DNA from: Bacteroidales bacterium
Lineage (GTDB): Bacteria > Bacteroidota > Bacteroidia > Bacteroidales > Bacteroidaceae
Length of the DNA stretch: 64,000 nucleotides
Direction: 5' to 3'
NCBI GenBank assembly: GCA_015654535.1
Contig: JAATGU010000049.1
Span: 26,217-90,216 of the forward strand
Shown: positions 41,560-51,489 of the stretch, one piece after another
How the letters are laid out: each line of letters starts with the position of its first letter
Position numbering within the stretch: position 1 is the first letter of the stretch
Position numbers and translations under genes: made by a program
Notes under the pieces: generated by a model
The model's input: only the letters and a program-made list of their open reading frames with translations
Database searches by the model: none
Told to the model about the DNA's origin: nothing

Positions 41560-41671
41560 AGTGTTGTCTTTTTGATGGTTATTAATGAATATCAGGCAAA
41601 GATAATGAATTGAAAAAAGGTTCAATGAGGAGTATTTGGCATAAATAGTGCAATTATTGACACAAATTACT

Positions 41672-43348
41672 CTATTGTTTTCTTTTGCGGTATCTTGAAA
41701 ATACGAGACCGGAAATCAAAAGTAAAATAGGGGGGATGGCAATATTAATTGTTTCCCACAGGCCTCGTTGCTCATTTATTTTTTGTTTGTTGAGTAATCG
41801 GAGACGATAGTCGCGGGAACGAAGGCTAAGCCATTGGGCATTTCCAGCCAGATAGTTCACGGCATTGGTAAGGAAATCTGCGTTACCTAGTTGCTCATTG
41901 GTTATCGGATCGAATCCAAGTGGAATGGGCTGTGCTTTTTCCCCTTGCCCTTGCCATTCATTTTTGATAATACTTCCGGTAGCCGCCACAATGATTCGGG
42001 CATTCTTGCTTTGTTGTAGTCTACCTTGCGGAAGTTCGGTGCAACTATCCGGCGTGAGGCGATTGGTAAAGGCAGAAGGAAATTGCCCTTCTATAAGTCC
42101 GGCCACGGGGAGACTGGGCTCATTGAAGTAAGACGGCTCTGCCGGCATTTCAACATAGCGTAGACTTATTTTTTCGGGGACAGGTAGCGTATGCGCATTA
42201 GCTGAGGTGGTGAGCAGCACTTGTTTTTTTAGTTGACTGTTACCTACAAAAGAGATGGTGCTCACAAACTCTGATTTGAGCGGTGATAGATTATGTGTAA
42301 CAGGACTTTCTGCTGAAGGAACCAGCAGAGGTGCAAAATACCATGGAAGAGTATTATAAGTTTCTTTTGATCCGGCTTCCGAGGAAGCTAAGCGGATGGC
42401 AGTGCATTGCATGTCCTGCACTGTTACGGGATTAATCCTTACTCCGTAAGTAAAAAGCAGGTCGTCCAGGTTCAAGTCTTGTTTTAAAGTGGCCGATTCT
42501 CCGGTGGCATCAAATATTTTTTGAGAGATCTTTATCCCATCTACCAACCAAAGAATATTTCCTCCGTTCATCAGGTATTGATCCAAAGCAAACTTCTCTG
42601 TTTCTGAAAACGGCTTTTGAGGGGAGGCAATGATTAAAACTCTGTAGGGTAGCAATTCTTCAGGATTCCCACTCAGTGAACCTCTGTCCACATTATAATA
42701 CCTACTTAAAATGTTTGTGGCTTCGTACACGTAGGGCTGGCTCCATTCTCCGTGTCCTTCTATGAAAGCGATCCGTGCCGGATGAGTTAATGTAAGTACC
42801 CTGATGCTTTCGGTCAGACTATATTCCAGTTCTCCGGCAGAAGTGTTGAGTATTTCTTGTGGCGTAAGATTCAGATTCTTTTTCAGTAAACTGACGGGGA
42901 TTGTATCTCTACCATAAATTAGCTCCATCCATGGATAAATAACCTTGGATGAGAGCTTGCCTTCTCGATCGTGTTCATTGACAGAAAGTCCCCGCATCCC
43001 CTTTGCTTCCATTCGTAGATAATGTTCTTGCCGGATCTTTTCATCGGGAGCCGCCGATGGATTTACTTCCCGCAAAGTAATGCCGTGAGTGGAGTAAACA
43101 GATAGTTCATCAAGCATATCTGTGGTAGATGTGCGTAGACGATCAAAAGCCGGATTCAACTCTCCGTTCAGATAGAGAATAACCTCCAGCGGTTTGTCCA
43201 GACTTTTAATTAGTTCCTTACTTTGATGGGAGAGGGTATAACGCTTTTCGGTAGTGAAATCCATGCGGATAAAAAAGTAGGAAGAAAATATATTCACGGC
43301 CAGTACCACTACCAGCAATCCCATTCCTTTTATGAGTCTCTTTTTCAT
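41672..43348 (-). CDS. gldG: Gliding-motility-associated ABC transporter substrate-binding protein GldG
   Basis: 558 aa; FTTEKRYTLSHQSKELIKSLDKPLEVILYLNGELNPAFDRLR; C-terminal TM. Confidence 0.9.
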   Translation of the reverse strand: MKKRLIKGMGLLVVVLAVNIFSSYFFIRMDFTTEKRYTLSHQSKELIKSLDKPLEVILYLNGELNPAFDRLRTSTTDMLDELSVYSTHGITLREVNPSAAPDEKIRQEHYLRMEAKGMRGLSVNEHDREGKLSSKVIYPWMELIYGRDTIPVSLLKKNLNLTPQEILNTSAGELEYSLTESIRVLTLTHPARIAFIEGHGEWSQPYVYEATNILSRYYNVDRGSLSGNPEELLPYRVLIIASPQKPFSETEKFALDQYLMNGGNILWLVDGIKISQKIFDATGESATLKQDLNLDDLLFTYGVRINPVTVQDMQCTAIRLASSEAGSKETYNTLPWYFAPLLVPSAESPVTHNLSPLKSEFVSTISFVGNSQLKKQVLLTTSANAHTLPVPEKISLRYVEMPAEPSYFNEPSLPVAGLIEGQFPSAFTNRLTPDSCTELPQGRLQQSKNARIIVAATGSIIKNEWQGQGEKAQPIPLGFDPITNEQLGNADFLTNAVNYLAGNAQWLSLRSRDYRLRLLNKQKINEQRGLWETINIAIPPILLLISGLVFSRYRKRKQ

Positions 43349-44067
43349 CGTTTGCGTAGATTAACTTGTACGGTGAGATATAAGAAAGTGAGCGTGAGTG
43401 AGGCAAAATAAAATAGATCTCGTGTATCTATTACTCCACGTATCATGGATTGATAATGAGCCTGGATGCCCCATTCCACCCAGTCATTGTGCAGACTGCC
43501 AATGTTGGTAAGGGAAGCGACTAAGTCAAATCCGTAGAAAGTGGTAAAGGAAAGCAATGCTGCCAGTAAAAAAGCGATTAATTGGTTGGAGGTTAGTGAA
43601 GAAGTGAAGAGTCCGAAGCTGACAAAGGTTGCTACTAAGCAGAGTAATCCGCAGTATCCCCCGATTACTTCTCCCCAGTCTACTCCTGCTACGCTCAATA
43701 AATAAATACTTAATACATAGAGTAGGGTGGGAAACAGGGCAATAAGCATTAACAACCAGGCTGCCCAGAATTTACTTATCACAATGGTACTTATTTTTAT
43801 CGGACGGGAGAAGAGTAGTTCCAGTGTACCCATCCGTTTTTCTTCAGCAAACATTCGCATGGTGGTTGCGGGAACCAATAGTAAAAAAAGTACCGGAGCC
43901 AGAGAAAAGAACGGGCGAAGGGTAGCATATCCTCCATCCAACAGGTTATACTCTCCGGCAAAGAACCACAACATGAGTGATACTGCCAGCAGCCAAACGA
44001 AGAGGATCACATATCCCATGGCTGAACTAAAGAAACCGATTATTTCTTTTCTAATTAAATAATTCAT
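43345..44067 (-). CDS. gldF: Gliding-motility-associated ABC transporter permease GldF
   Basis: 240 aa ABC-2 permease; RMFAEEKRMGTLELLFSRPIKISTIVISKF; overlaps gldG start. Confidence 0.9.
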   Translation of the reverse strand: MNYLIRKEIIGFFSSAMGYVILFVWLLAVSLMLWFFAGEYNLLDGGYATLRPFFSLAPVLFLLLVPATTMRMFAEEKRMGTLELLFSRPIKISTIVISKFWAAWLLMLIALFPTLLYVLSIYLLSVAGVDWGEVIGGYCGLLCLVATFVSFGLFTSSLTSNQLIAFLLAALLSFTTFYGFDLVASLTNIGSLHNDWVEWGIQAHYQSMIRGVIDTRDLFYFASLTLTFLYLTVQVNLRKR

Positions 44068-44155
44068 TAATTATTAGACTATTTATTACTTTTGTACGTT
44101 TACTATTAAGAATAACGGTACAAAGATACGCATATTGTATGAAAGGCACACACCT

Positions 44156-45739
44156 ATGAACCGGAAATTGGGGATAAGAATATCGATTTTTACGCTTTTT
44201 CTGCTCTTTTTTATCGGAGTGGGGACTTACTTCTTTACGGGACTCAGTGCCCGACAAAAAGTTTCGGAAATCAATCTTTATTCTTTAGTTCCTTCCAATA
44301 GTATTGCTGTGTTTGAGACCAGCAATGTCACCCTATTGGTAAAGGAACTCAAGAAACTCAGCTGTAGCAAAATATTTTCCACACTCAAATTATCTCATAT
44401 TGTAAATGATTTGATGGAGCATTTTGACCAATTGGTGGACCCTATGCCTCACGGGTTAAGTTCTAGCATGAATAAGGTTCTTATTAGCTTTCATTCTCTT
44501 GGCAGTGAACTGGATCAGGTCGTTTATTGCTGTACCACTCCGGAAGATGAAGAGTGGATTGAACAACAAATTCATAAGAAACGTCCCATTGCTTTTCCGC
44601 GTAAAGATGTCTCCTACAAAGGTGAAACACTGGAAATTTATCCCATGGGAGGAGATCTTTTTCTTTGTTGCTATCAATCGCCCGGTTTCTTTGTGGCTAG
44701 TTATTCTAAAAAATTGATTGAGCAGGTTATTGATACTCATATAAGTGGCCATTCTATTCTTTCCGATCCGGTGTTTGGGCTCACACAAGATAAGAAACGA
44801 GCCATTGGTATCGCTTCTCTTTATTTGAAAATGCAACAAACAGGATGGAATAAGTTAGATATGAAGTTTGACGGAGACGCTATTTACCTTTCCGGCATTA
44901 GTGTGGATGCCGATACCAGTTCTTCGTTTGTAAACGCACTCAAAGAACAGTATCCGATTACAAACTTCTCCGGTAACGAAATGCCCCGCTCCACTTACTA
45001 TATTTCTCAGATGGCTATCTCCCAACTGCAATATATTGCTGTAAATACAGCACGACGGGAATATGCACTTGCTACTTATCCCGATGAGGTGAAAGAGATG
45101 GATATTCATATGATGCACTTCCTCAAAAAAAACACATCAGGGAGTTTAACAGCCATTACTTTTTATCCTGAAGACTCTGTTCGCAGGCCACTTTCTCTGC
45201 TTTCTATTCCTGTAAAAGAGGCGGCAAAAGCAGAAGCTGATTTGCAATTATTCTTGCAAAATATAACTTCACAAATAAAAATTCCGACTCCCGGAGCCGC
45301 TAAGTTACTACAGGTAGGTACAAAAAGTTATTTGCTTTATCCTCTTCCCCGGAATACGGTTTTTTCCCAACTTTCTGGCATTGAAGATACTGATCTCACC
45401 GCTTATGCCTTGTTCTATCGAAACCGTTTGCTACTTGCTCCTGAGCCGGTAAGTATTCTTTCTTACATTACTCAGTTAGAAAATGCAAATGTGATTGGGA
45501 ATGAAATTATTTATCAGGAGTGTGTATCTCGTTTAGCCCCTCATTTCAATTACATGGTCATGGCAAATCTTAGTGAAGTCAGTTCCCATCCCGAAAGTAA
45601 ACCTCGGTTCATTCCCTCATTTTTCTTTCAGTATGGTGATTTTTTCAGTCACTTTATCCTCTCCACACAGTTTGTCTGCAACGAAGGAGTAATTTATCCC
45701 AATATTACGCTTACGTACAAAGGTCACGATTTAAAGTAA
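44156..45739 (+). CDS. DUF3352-like membrane-anchored hypothetical protein
   Basis: Single N-terminal TM then SLVPSNSIAVFETSNVTLLVKELKKLS; start chosen at internal Met. Confidence 0.7.
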   Translation: MNRKLGIRISIFTLFLLFFIGVGTYFFTGLSARQKVSEINLYSLVPSNSIAVFETSNVTLLVKELKKLSCSKIFSTLKLSHIVNDLMEHFDQLVDPMPHGLSSSMNKVLISFHSLGSELDQVVYCCTTPEDEEWIEQQIHKKRPIAFPRKDVSYKGETLEIYPMGGDLFLCCYQSPGFFVASYSKKLIEQVIDTHISGHSILSDPVFGLTQDKKRAIGIASLYLKMQQTGWNKLDMKFDGDAIYLSGISVDADTSSSFVNALKEQYPITNFSGNEMPRSTYYISQMAISQLQYIAVNTARREYALATYPDEVKEMDIHMMHFLKKNTSGSLTAITFYPEDSVRRPLSLLSIPVKEAAKAEADLQLFLQNITSQIKIPTPGAAKLLQVGTKSYLLYPLPRNTVFSQLSGIEDTDLTAYALFYRNRLLLAPEPVSILSYITQLENANVIGNEIIYQECVSRLAPHFNYMVMANLSEVSSHPESKPRFIPSFFFQYGDFFSHFILSTQFVCNEGVIYPNITLTYKGHDLK

Positions 45740-45793
45740 ATATTAGTCAGAATGTATTTTTTATTAGCTTTTCATTGTCTTATCCTTAAAAAG

Positions 45794-45831
45794 AGATGTC
45801 CAGAGATATCCTCCAAAGAGTCCGGACATCT
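45794..45831. terminator. Hairpin terminator candidate
   Basis: AGATGTCC (45794-45801) / GGACATCT (45824-45831) after the DUF3352-like gene; a third AGTCCAGACCTTTTTTTT copy follows. Confidence 0.5.
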
Positions 45832-45927
45832 TGAAAAAGAAGTCCAGACCTTTTTTTTAGCAAGACTAAAAAAATAAAAGCCATAGGAAAAAGCAACAAA
45901 GAAATTGAAACTGGTGATAAGCGCGGA

Positions 45928-46046
45928 GGATGCGTAGGGTGCGGAGGCGTTTTCTTAAACCCTATACTATAGATACTATTATATAAATCATATCTATCTA
46001 TATTAGTATATAAAGTCTAAGAAAAACCCTACGCACCCTACGCACC
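45928..46046. repeat. Long imperfect palindrome with GC-rich arms
   Basis: Left arm GGATGCGTAGGGTGCGGAGGCGTTTTCTTA (from 45928); right arm TAAGAAAAACCCTACGCACCCTACGCACC (to 46046); AT-rich quasi-palindromic middle. Confidence 0.85.
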
Positions 46047-46302
46047 TAAATTAAAAAAACGTTTGAAATCAGCTATTAATTCCTCATTATCAAGCAAATG
46101 TATCCATGACTCAAAAAAATGTTCCGATGCTCCATTTCATCCAAATTTATCTCATAAAGATATTAATGTTACTACAATGAGCGTTTTTTATCTCAAAACA
46201 TCTGCCTTATCACTGAAAAACAACAACGGGACGTGACTAACAGATTCCTTTACAATCTGACACATTATGGAGCCGGATAACTTATCGACAATACAATCAC
46301 TA

Positions 46303-46974
46303 TTAAAAAAGGAAAAAGACTTTTATATTATTTGAACAAGAGATTCCACCAGGATTAAGCCCCGGCTTTCCTTCGGGAACAGGTATCTTGAGATTCTCGA
46401 AATACTCTTTCCATACGGGATAAAGTTTACCTGTTTTGGGAGATTTGTAGGTCATAGGGGCAAGAGAGAAGATCGGTTTATTATTATTTGCGCGGAGATA
46501 CATCAGGTAAACTAACTCTGAGCAGTAATATGCATCGTTATTTATGTCAAACGCATCATCATAAGGTTTGCCTACTAACTTCAAAGCTTCACTGATAGCA
46601 GTAGGAATTAATTTTCGGTAACGTTCATTTAAGCGACCAACCGCTACTTTAGGATTCCCTTTTTCATCGACACTTCGTTTCAGAAATTTGTTTAGAGGAG
46701 TAATTGATACTCCTGCGGATATAGCTTCAATAACCATTGGATTGTTATGATTAAACCAAAAAACTCCAACATGGGAAAATTCTGCTCCCTTATAACCATG
46801 CGTCACTTCCTTGATAGCATCGCACATTGGTCCACAATCTATATTTTGGAATAATAAATCACCATCACAAAATTTGAAGGATTGGCGTTGATCTTTCTGC
46901 GCAAAACTTTCACTTGTTATAAAAAAGGCAAGAATGAATCCTAAAAGAAATTTCAAAGATATAGTTGTTTTCAT
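46303..46974 (-). CDS. YiiX/NlpC-P60-like permuted papain-fold cysteine hydrolase, secreted
   Basis: Signal peptide; DGDLLFQNIDCGPMCDAIKEVTHGYKGAEFSHVGVFW ... YYCSELVYLMY. Confidence 0.82.
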   Translation of the reverse strand: MKTTISLKFLLGFILAFFITSESFAQKDQRQSFKFCDGDLLFQNIDCGPMCDAIKEVTHGYKGAEFSHVGVFWFNHNNPMVIEAISAGVSITPLNKFLKRSVDEKGNPKVAVGRLNERYRKLIPTAISEALKLVGKPYDDAFDINNDAYYCSELVYLMYLRANNNKPIFSLAPMTYKSPKTGKLYPVWKEYFENLKIPVPEGKPGLNPGGISCSNNIKVFFLF

Positions 46975-47099
46975 TGACCGTTTTATTATTCAAAGCAAAA
47001 ATAGAATATTTATTTGTTTCTGACAAAAATTGTCGGAAGATACATTTCTGATCCATACATAAGATTAAAGTAAAAAATAGATAAGATAAAAGTAAAAAA

Positions 47100-47128
47100 T
47101 CCCACTTATAGAAAGCGGGATCCTTTTA
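47100..47128 (-). terminator. Hairpin terminator candidate downstream of rpiB
   Basis: TCCCACTT-ATAGA-AAGCGGGA near the rpiB stop at 47146. Confidence 0.45.
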
Positions 47129-47145
47129 TCATGATATGAACGTTT

Positions 47146-47580
47146 TTACTTTACCGGAATCTTTTCTATGCGTCTTTCATGGCGGCCACCATCAAAAGCT
47201 GTGGAAAAGAACTCTGTCATAATGCGATCCGCCTCCTCATTGGTTACAAATCGACCAGGCATTACCAGAATATTTGCATTATTGTGCTGACGGGCAAGAT
47301 GAGAAATCTCTGGGTTCCAGCAAAGAGCTGCCCGGATACCCTGATGCTTGTTTACCGTCATACTAATCCCATTGCCACTTCCACAGATAGCGATGCCTGG
47401 ATAACATTCTCCATCCTCAACAGCCAGAGCAAGAGGATGGGCAAAATCCGCATAGTCACAACTATCGGCTGTGTACGTTCCAAAATCTTTATATGCCCAA
47501 CCTTTAGCTTCGAGCCATTCCTTTACGAATTTTTTAAGCTCAAAACCTGCATGATCAGAGCAAATACCAATTGTCTTCAT
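47146..47580 (-). CDS. rpiB: Ribose-5-phosphate isomerase B
   Basis: MKTIGICSDHAGFELKKFVKEWLEAKG...GNGISMTVNKHQGIRAALCW. Confidence 0.96.
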   Translation of the reverse strand: MKTIGICSDHAGFELKKFVKEWLEAKGWAYKDFGTYTADSCDYADFAHPLALAVEDGECYPGIAICGSGNGISMTVNKHQGIRAALCWNPEISHLARQHNNANILVMPGRFVTNEEADRIMTEFFSTAFDGGRHERRIEKIPVK

Positions 47581-47609
47581 CTTTATCTGTTTACTGATTC
47601 TACGTTTGG

Positions 47610-49625
47610 TTATAACATTTCCTTTACTTGCTTATATACATTTTCGGGAGTGAAACCTAGCTTTTCATCAAGTACTTTGTATGGAGCAGAGAATCCAAAA
47701 GATTCCAAACCAAACACCTTGCCGTTAGCTCCTGCCAATCCTTGAAGATTTACTGGAAGCCCTGCGGTAAGACCAAATACTTTGGCACCTGCTGGAATAA
47801 TCGATTCCTGATACTCCTTGCTTTGGCTACGGAATAATCCTTCAGAAGGAACTGAAACGATGCGGAGCTTTACGCCATCCTTACGAATCAACTCAGCACC
47901 TGCAACTAGCGTGGATACTTCTGAACCGGAAGCAACAAGAATTACATCGGGATTTTCATCCGAACCGGCAACAATATATGCACCCTTGGAAGTGTCTGCA
48001 TAGTTTGTGCCTTTAGGGAGGTTTACAATGTCTTGACGAGAGAATATCAGTCCTGTTGGGGTAGAAGTGTTCTCCATTGCCAGTTTCCATGCAGCGGTAG
48101 TTTCTTCAGCGTCAGCCGGGCGAAGCACCAACATGGAATTATGACCTTTGTGATTCTTTAATTTTTCCATCAGGCGCAGTTGAGCTTCTTGTTCCACTGG
48201 TTCATGAGTTGGTCCGTCTTCACCTACACGGAATGCATCGTGCGTCCAAATGAACTTCACAGGTATTTCCATCAAGGCTGCCATACGAATAGCTGGTTTC
48301 ATGTAATCAGAGAATACAAAGAATGTTCCACAAGCGGGAATTACCCCCCCGTGCAGAGCCATGCCGATGCAAACACAAGCCATAGTTAGTTCAGATACTC
48401 CCGCTTGCAAAAATGATCCGCTGAAGTCGCCTTTAGTGAAAGCATGTGTTTTCTTTAAGAAGCCATCTGTTTTATCAGAATTCGATAAATCGGCAGAAGC
48501 ACAAACCATGTTTTCTACTTGAGTCGCTAGTACACCAAGAACTGTAGCGGAAGCACCGCGAGTAGCAGCACCTGCTTTTTGTTGAATACCCGCCCAGTCT
48601 ACTTTCGGAGCTTTTCCAGAGAAGAAATCCTCCAGTTTAGCTGCTAACTCAGGATTTGCTTTTGCCCATTCTGCTTTAGCAGCTTTTTTGGCCGCCACAA
48701 TCTTTTTTAGCTCGATGGCGCGTTTGGTATATAATTCTTTAACTTCCGGGAATATCTGGAAAGGATGGGTAGGGTCACCTCCCACATTTTTGATCGTTTC
48801 GTCATAACAAGCACCACTTGCACTCAATGGTTGACCGTGAGTGGAGCATTTGCCTTCAAATTTTTCGTGTTCGGCTGTAACGGCGCCTTTACCCATAATA
48901 GTTTTACCAATAATAATGGTAGGACGTTCTTTTTCTGCTTTAGCAGCAGTAAGAGCCTTGCGGATTTCATCTATATCATTGCCATTAATACTGATTACAT
49001 TCCAGTGCCAAGCTTGATATTTTTTCGCAGTATCTTCACTTGTTACAGCATTAGTACTTGTAGAAAGTTGGATATCATTGGAGTCATAGAACATAATCAG
49101 ATTGTCTAATCCCAGATATCCGGCCAAACGACCTGCGCCCTGAGAAATCTCTTCCTGGATTCCCCCGTCGGAGATATAAGCATAGATGCTTTGTCCCATA
49201 ACTTCACCAAAGCGAGCTTTTAGAAATTTGGCGGCAATAGCTGCACCCACTGCATAAGAATGACCTTGTCCTAGCGGACCGGAAGTATTTTCTATTCCAC
49301 GCATTACGTCTAGTTCAGGATGTCCCGGAGTAGGGCTTGCCCATTGACGGAACTGTGACAGCTCGTCCATGGTGTATTTACCTGTAAGGGATAAAACAGA
49401 ATACAACATAGGAGACATGTGACCTGGGTCAAGGAAGAAACGATCACGACTTTCCCATCGGGAATTTTCGGGATCATATTCAAGGAATTCAGAGAAAAGA
49501 ACGTTGACAAAGTCTGCACCACCCATGGCACCTCCCGGATGACCCGAGTTGGCTTTTTCCACCATAGAAGCAGCTAAAATACGCACATTGTTAGCTGCAC
49601 GATTCATTAGTTTACTATCGTTCAT
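47610..49625 (-). CDS. tkt: Transketolase
   Basis: 671 aa; ANSGHPGGAMGGADFVNVLF, ISDGGIQEEISQGA, THDAFRVGEDGPTHEPVEQ. Confidence 0.97.
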   Translation of the reverse strand: MNDSKLMNRAANNVRILAASMVEKANSGHPGGAMGGADFVNVLFSEFLEYDPENSRWESRDRFFLDPGHMSPMLYSVLSLTGKYTMDELSQFRQWASPTPGHPELDVMRGIENTSGPLGQGHSYAVGAAIAAKFLKARFGEVMGQSIYAYISDGGIQEEISQGAGRLAGYLGLDNLIMFYDSNDIQLSTSTNAVTSEDTAKKYQAWHWNVISINGNDIDEIRKALTAAKAEKERPTIIIGKTIMGKGAVTAEHEKFEGKCSTHGQPLSASGACYDETIKNVGGDPTHPFQIFPEVKELYTKRAIELKKIVAAKKAAKAEWAKANPELAAKLEDFFSGKAPKVDWAGIQQKAGAATRGASATVLGVLATQVENMVCASADLSNSDKTDGFLKKTHAFTKGDFSGSFLQAGVSELTMACVCIGMALHGGVIPACGTFFVFSDYMKPAIRMAALMEIPVKFIWTHDAFRVGEDGPTHEPVEQEAQLRLMEKLKNHKGHNSMLVLRPADAEETTAAWKLAMENTSTPTGLIFSRQDIVNLPKGTNYADTSKGAYIVAGSDENPDVILVASGSEVSTLVAGAELIRKDGVKLRIVSVPSEGLFRSQSKEYQESIIPAGAKVFGLTAGLPVNLQGLAGANGKVFGLESFGFSAPYKVLDEKLGFTPENVYKQVKEML

Positions 49626-49741
49626 ATTATTGATTTGTTAATTTTCCATGCAAAGATAATAGTTTATGACTAATAATCTCTTAGAAAAGAATGTTTTTTA
49701 TTGTAGCTATTACAATAGTTTGTAAGGTGTATATAAAGAAA

Positions 49742-49806
49742 GAGGCTGTCTCAAAAGTAATTTTACCGTTTCTTTTTGTATAAAATTGCTTTTGAGAGAG
49801 CCTTCT
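49742..49806 (-). terminator. Long hairpin terminator candidate
   Basis: GAGGCTGTCTCAAAAGTAATTTTA ... TAAAATTGCTTTTGAGAGAGCCTT, downstream of the SSS transporter stop. Confidence 0.7.
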
Positions 49807-49821
49807 TAAATTAGAGGATTA

Positions 49822-51459
49822 TTACCAGAAATAGATATAAAATGCTACACAGAGACCAACCACTGCAACTGATGTGATTATGTCTATAGCGCTCCAACTG
49901 GCGCGAGTTTCTGCAATTTGTTCATTACCCTGAGAGAAATAAGTAATTCCCCTTAATTGTTCTTCAGTTGCCTTTGGCGTAAACATACTGATGACAACCA
50001 TTACTAACATTGTAAATACAAACAAGAAGATACAGAAGTACAACCAGTTTATAGTCAGGAACGCTCCAAGAATACTGTCTGCCGGTATAGAGCTTTTAAA
50101 TATCATAAGAGCCAGACGTATCATACCTATCGCAAAGCCGATAAGTAAGCCCCATTCTCCTGCCTTCGGAGTAATTCTCTTGTTAAATACACCAAGGACA
50201 AATACTGCTGCAATAGCGGGTGCGATAAGAGATTGTACTTCCTGAAGGTATTCATAGAGAACATTACCTAAACCTCTCATGATAGGAATCCATATTAATC
50301 CTAAAAATACAACGGTGATAGTTGCTATACGTCCTACCCATACCAATCGTTTTTCAGTTGCCTGAGGATGTTTATGTTTATAGAAGTCAATAGTGAACAG
50401 GGTTGCTGATGAATTGAAGTGAGCAGCCAACGAAGTAACCAATGCTGCGATAAATCCTACCGTAACCAGTCCTTTAATGCCCATTGGCAATAAATTGAGA
50501 ACCATACTGCCGAACGCTTTATCGTTAGAGTCAAAATTAAAGCCGTCTACTCCTTTAGCCCTTAGTGCAGCAGCGATCATACCTGGAATAAGGAACATAA
50601 ACACTGGAAGGACTTTTAAGAAACCTGCAAAGATTGTACCTCTACGGGCATTCTTTAAGTCTTTTGCGGCAAGGACTCGTTGCACAATGTGTTGGTCGGT
50701 ACACCAGTACCAGAATCCGATAATGGCCGCACCAAAAATTACTCCAACACCTGGGAATTTTGAGAATAAAGGATCGGAAGGGTCTGAGTGAATCAAGTGA
50801 CGGTTTTCACCAATATATTCCAATGTTGAGTGCCATCCGTCTAAGATACCACCTCCACCGATTTTCATCAATCCTAGAACTAAAATAGTCAAAGAACCCA
50901 CAATCAGGATAGGAGTTTGAATAACCGATATCACCATAATTCCCTTCATCCCTCCCAGAACACTGAATATACCGGTAAGAAGAACGAGACCAATAGCTCC
51001 GTACCAGAAATTAATTCCAAGAATCGTTTCGAGGAAAATACCTCCGGTAAAGGCTGTTACAGATACTTTTGTAAGTACATAACTGATAAGAGTGATAATC
51101 GACAAGGTTGAACTTGCATTCTGATTAAATCGTCTGGACAAAAATTCAGGCATGGTAAATACCTTACTATGCGCATAAAACGGGACAAAAACCCATCCAA
51201 GGATAAGGATCATCCAGCCTTGCATTTCCCAGTGTGCCATAGCCATACCACTTTCTGCGCCGGCTCCCGCTAAACCTACCAGGTGTTCCGAGCCTATATT
51301 AGCAGCAAAGATGGCAGCACCAACAGTTAACCATGTTTCGCTGCGTCCGGAAAGAAAATAATCGCTTGTGTTGCCTGTCTTGCGTTTCATTACCCAGACA
51401 ATAATTCCAATTAGTGCTAGTAGAAATAGCGCAATAATGACCCAATCTAAAATTGCCAT
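49822..51459 (-). CDS. Sodium:solute symporter (SSS/SGLT family), probable arabinose transporter
   Basis: 545 aa; FLSGRSETWLTVGAAIFAANIGSEHLVGLAGAGAESGMA; in ara operon. Confidence 0.93.
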   Translation of the reverse strand: MAILDWVIIALFLLALIGIIVWVMKRKTGNTSDYFLSGRSETWLTVGAAIFAANIGSEHLVGLAGAGAESGMAMAHWEMQGWMILILGWVFVPFYAHSKVFTMPEFLSRRFNQNASSTLSIITLISYVLTKVSVTAFTGGIFLETILGINFWYGAIGLVLLTGIFSVLGGMKGIMVISVIQTPILIVGSLTILVLGLMKIGGGGILDGWHSTLEYIGENRHLIHSDPSDPLFSKFPGVGVIFGAAIIGFWYWCTDQHIVQRVLAAKDLKNARRGTIFAGFLKVLPVFMFLIPGMIAAALRAKGVDGFNFDSNDKAFGSMVLNLLPMGIKGLVTVGFIAALVTSLAAHFNSSATLFTIDFYKHKHPQATEKRLVWVGRIATITVVFLGLIWIPIMRGLGNVLYEYLQEVQSLIAPAIAAVFVLGVFNKRITPKAGEWGLLIGFAIGMIRLALMIFKSSIPADSILGAFLTINWLYFCIFLFVFTMLVMVVISMFTPKATEEQLRGITYFSQGNEQIAETRASWSAIDIITSVAVVGLCVAFYIYFW

Positions 51460-51489
51460 AATATTATTGATAAAGTTAATAAATGCTTG

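Noticed and set aside
41672-44067. gldFG as evidence of gliding motility
   Set aside because: GldF/GldG homologues occur in non-gliding Bacteroides; no other gliding/type IX genes are seen in this window.
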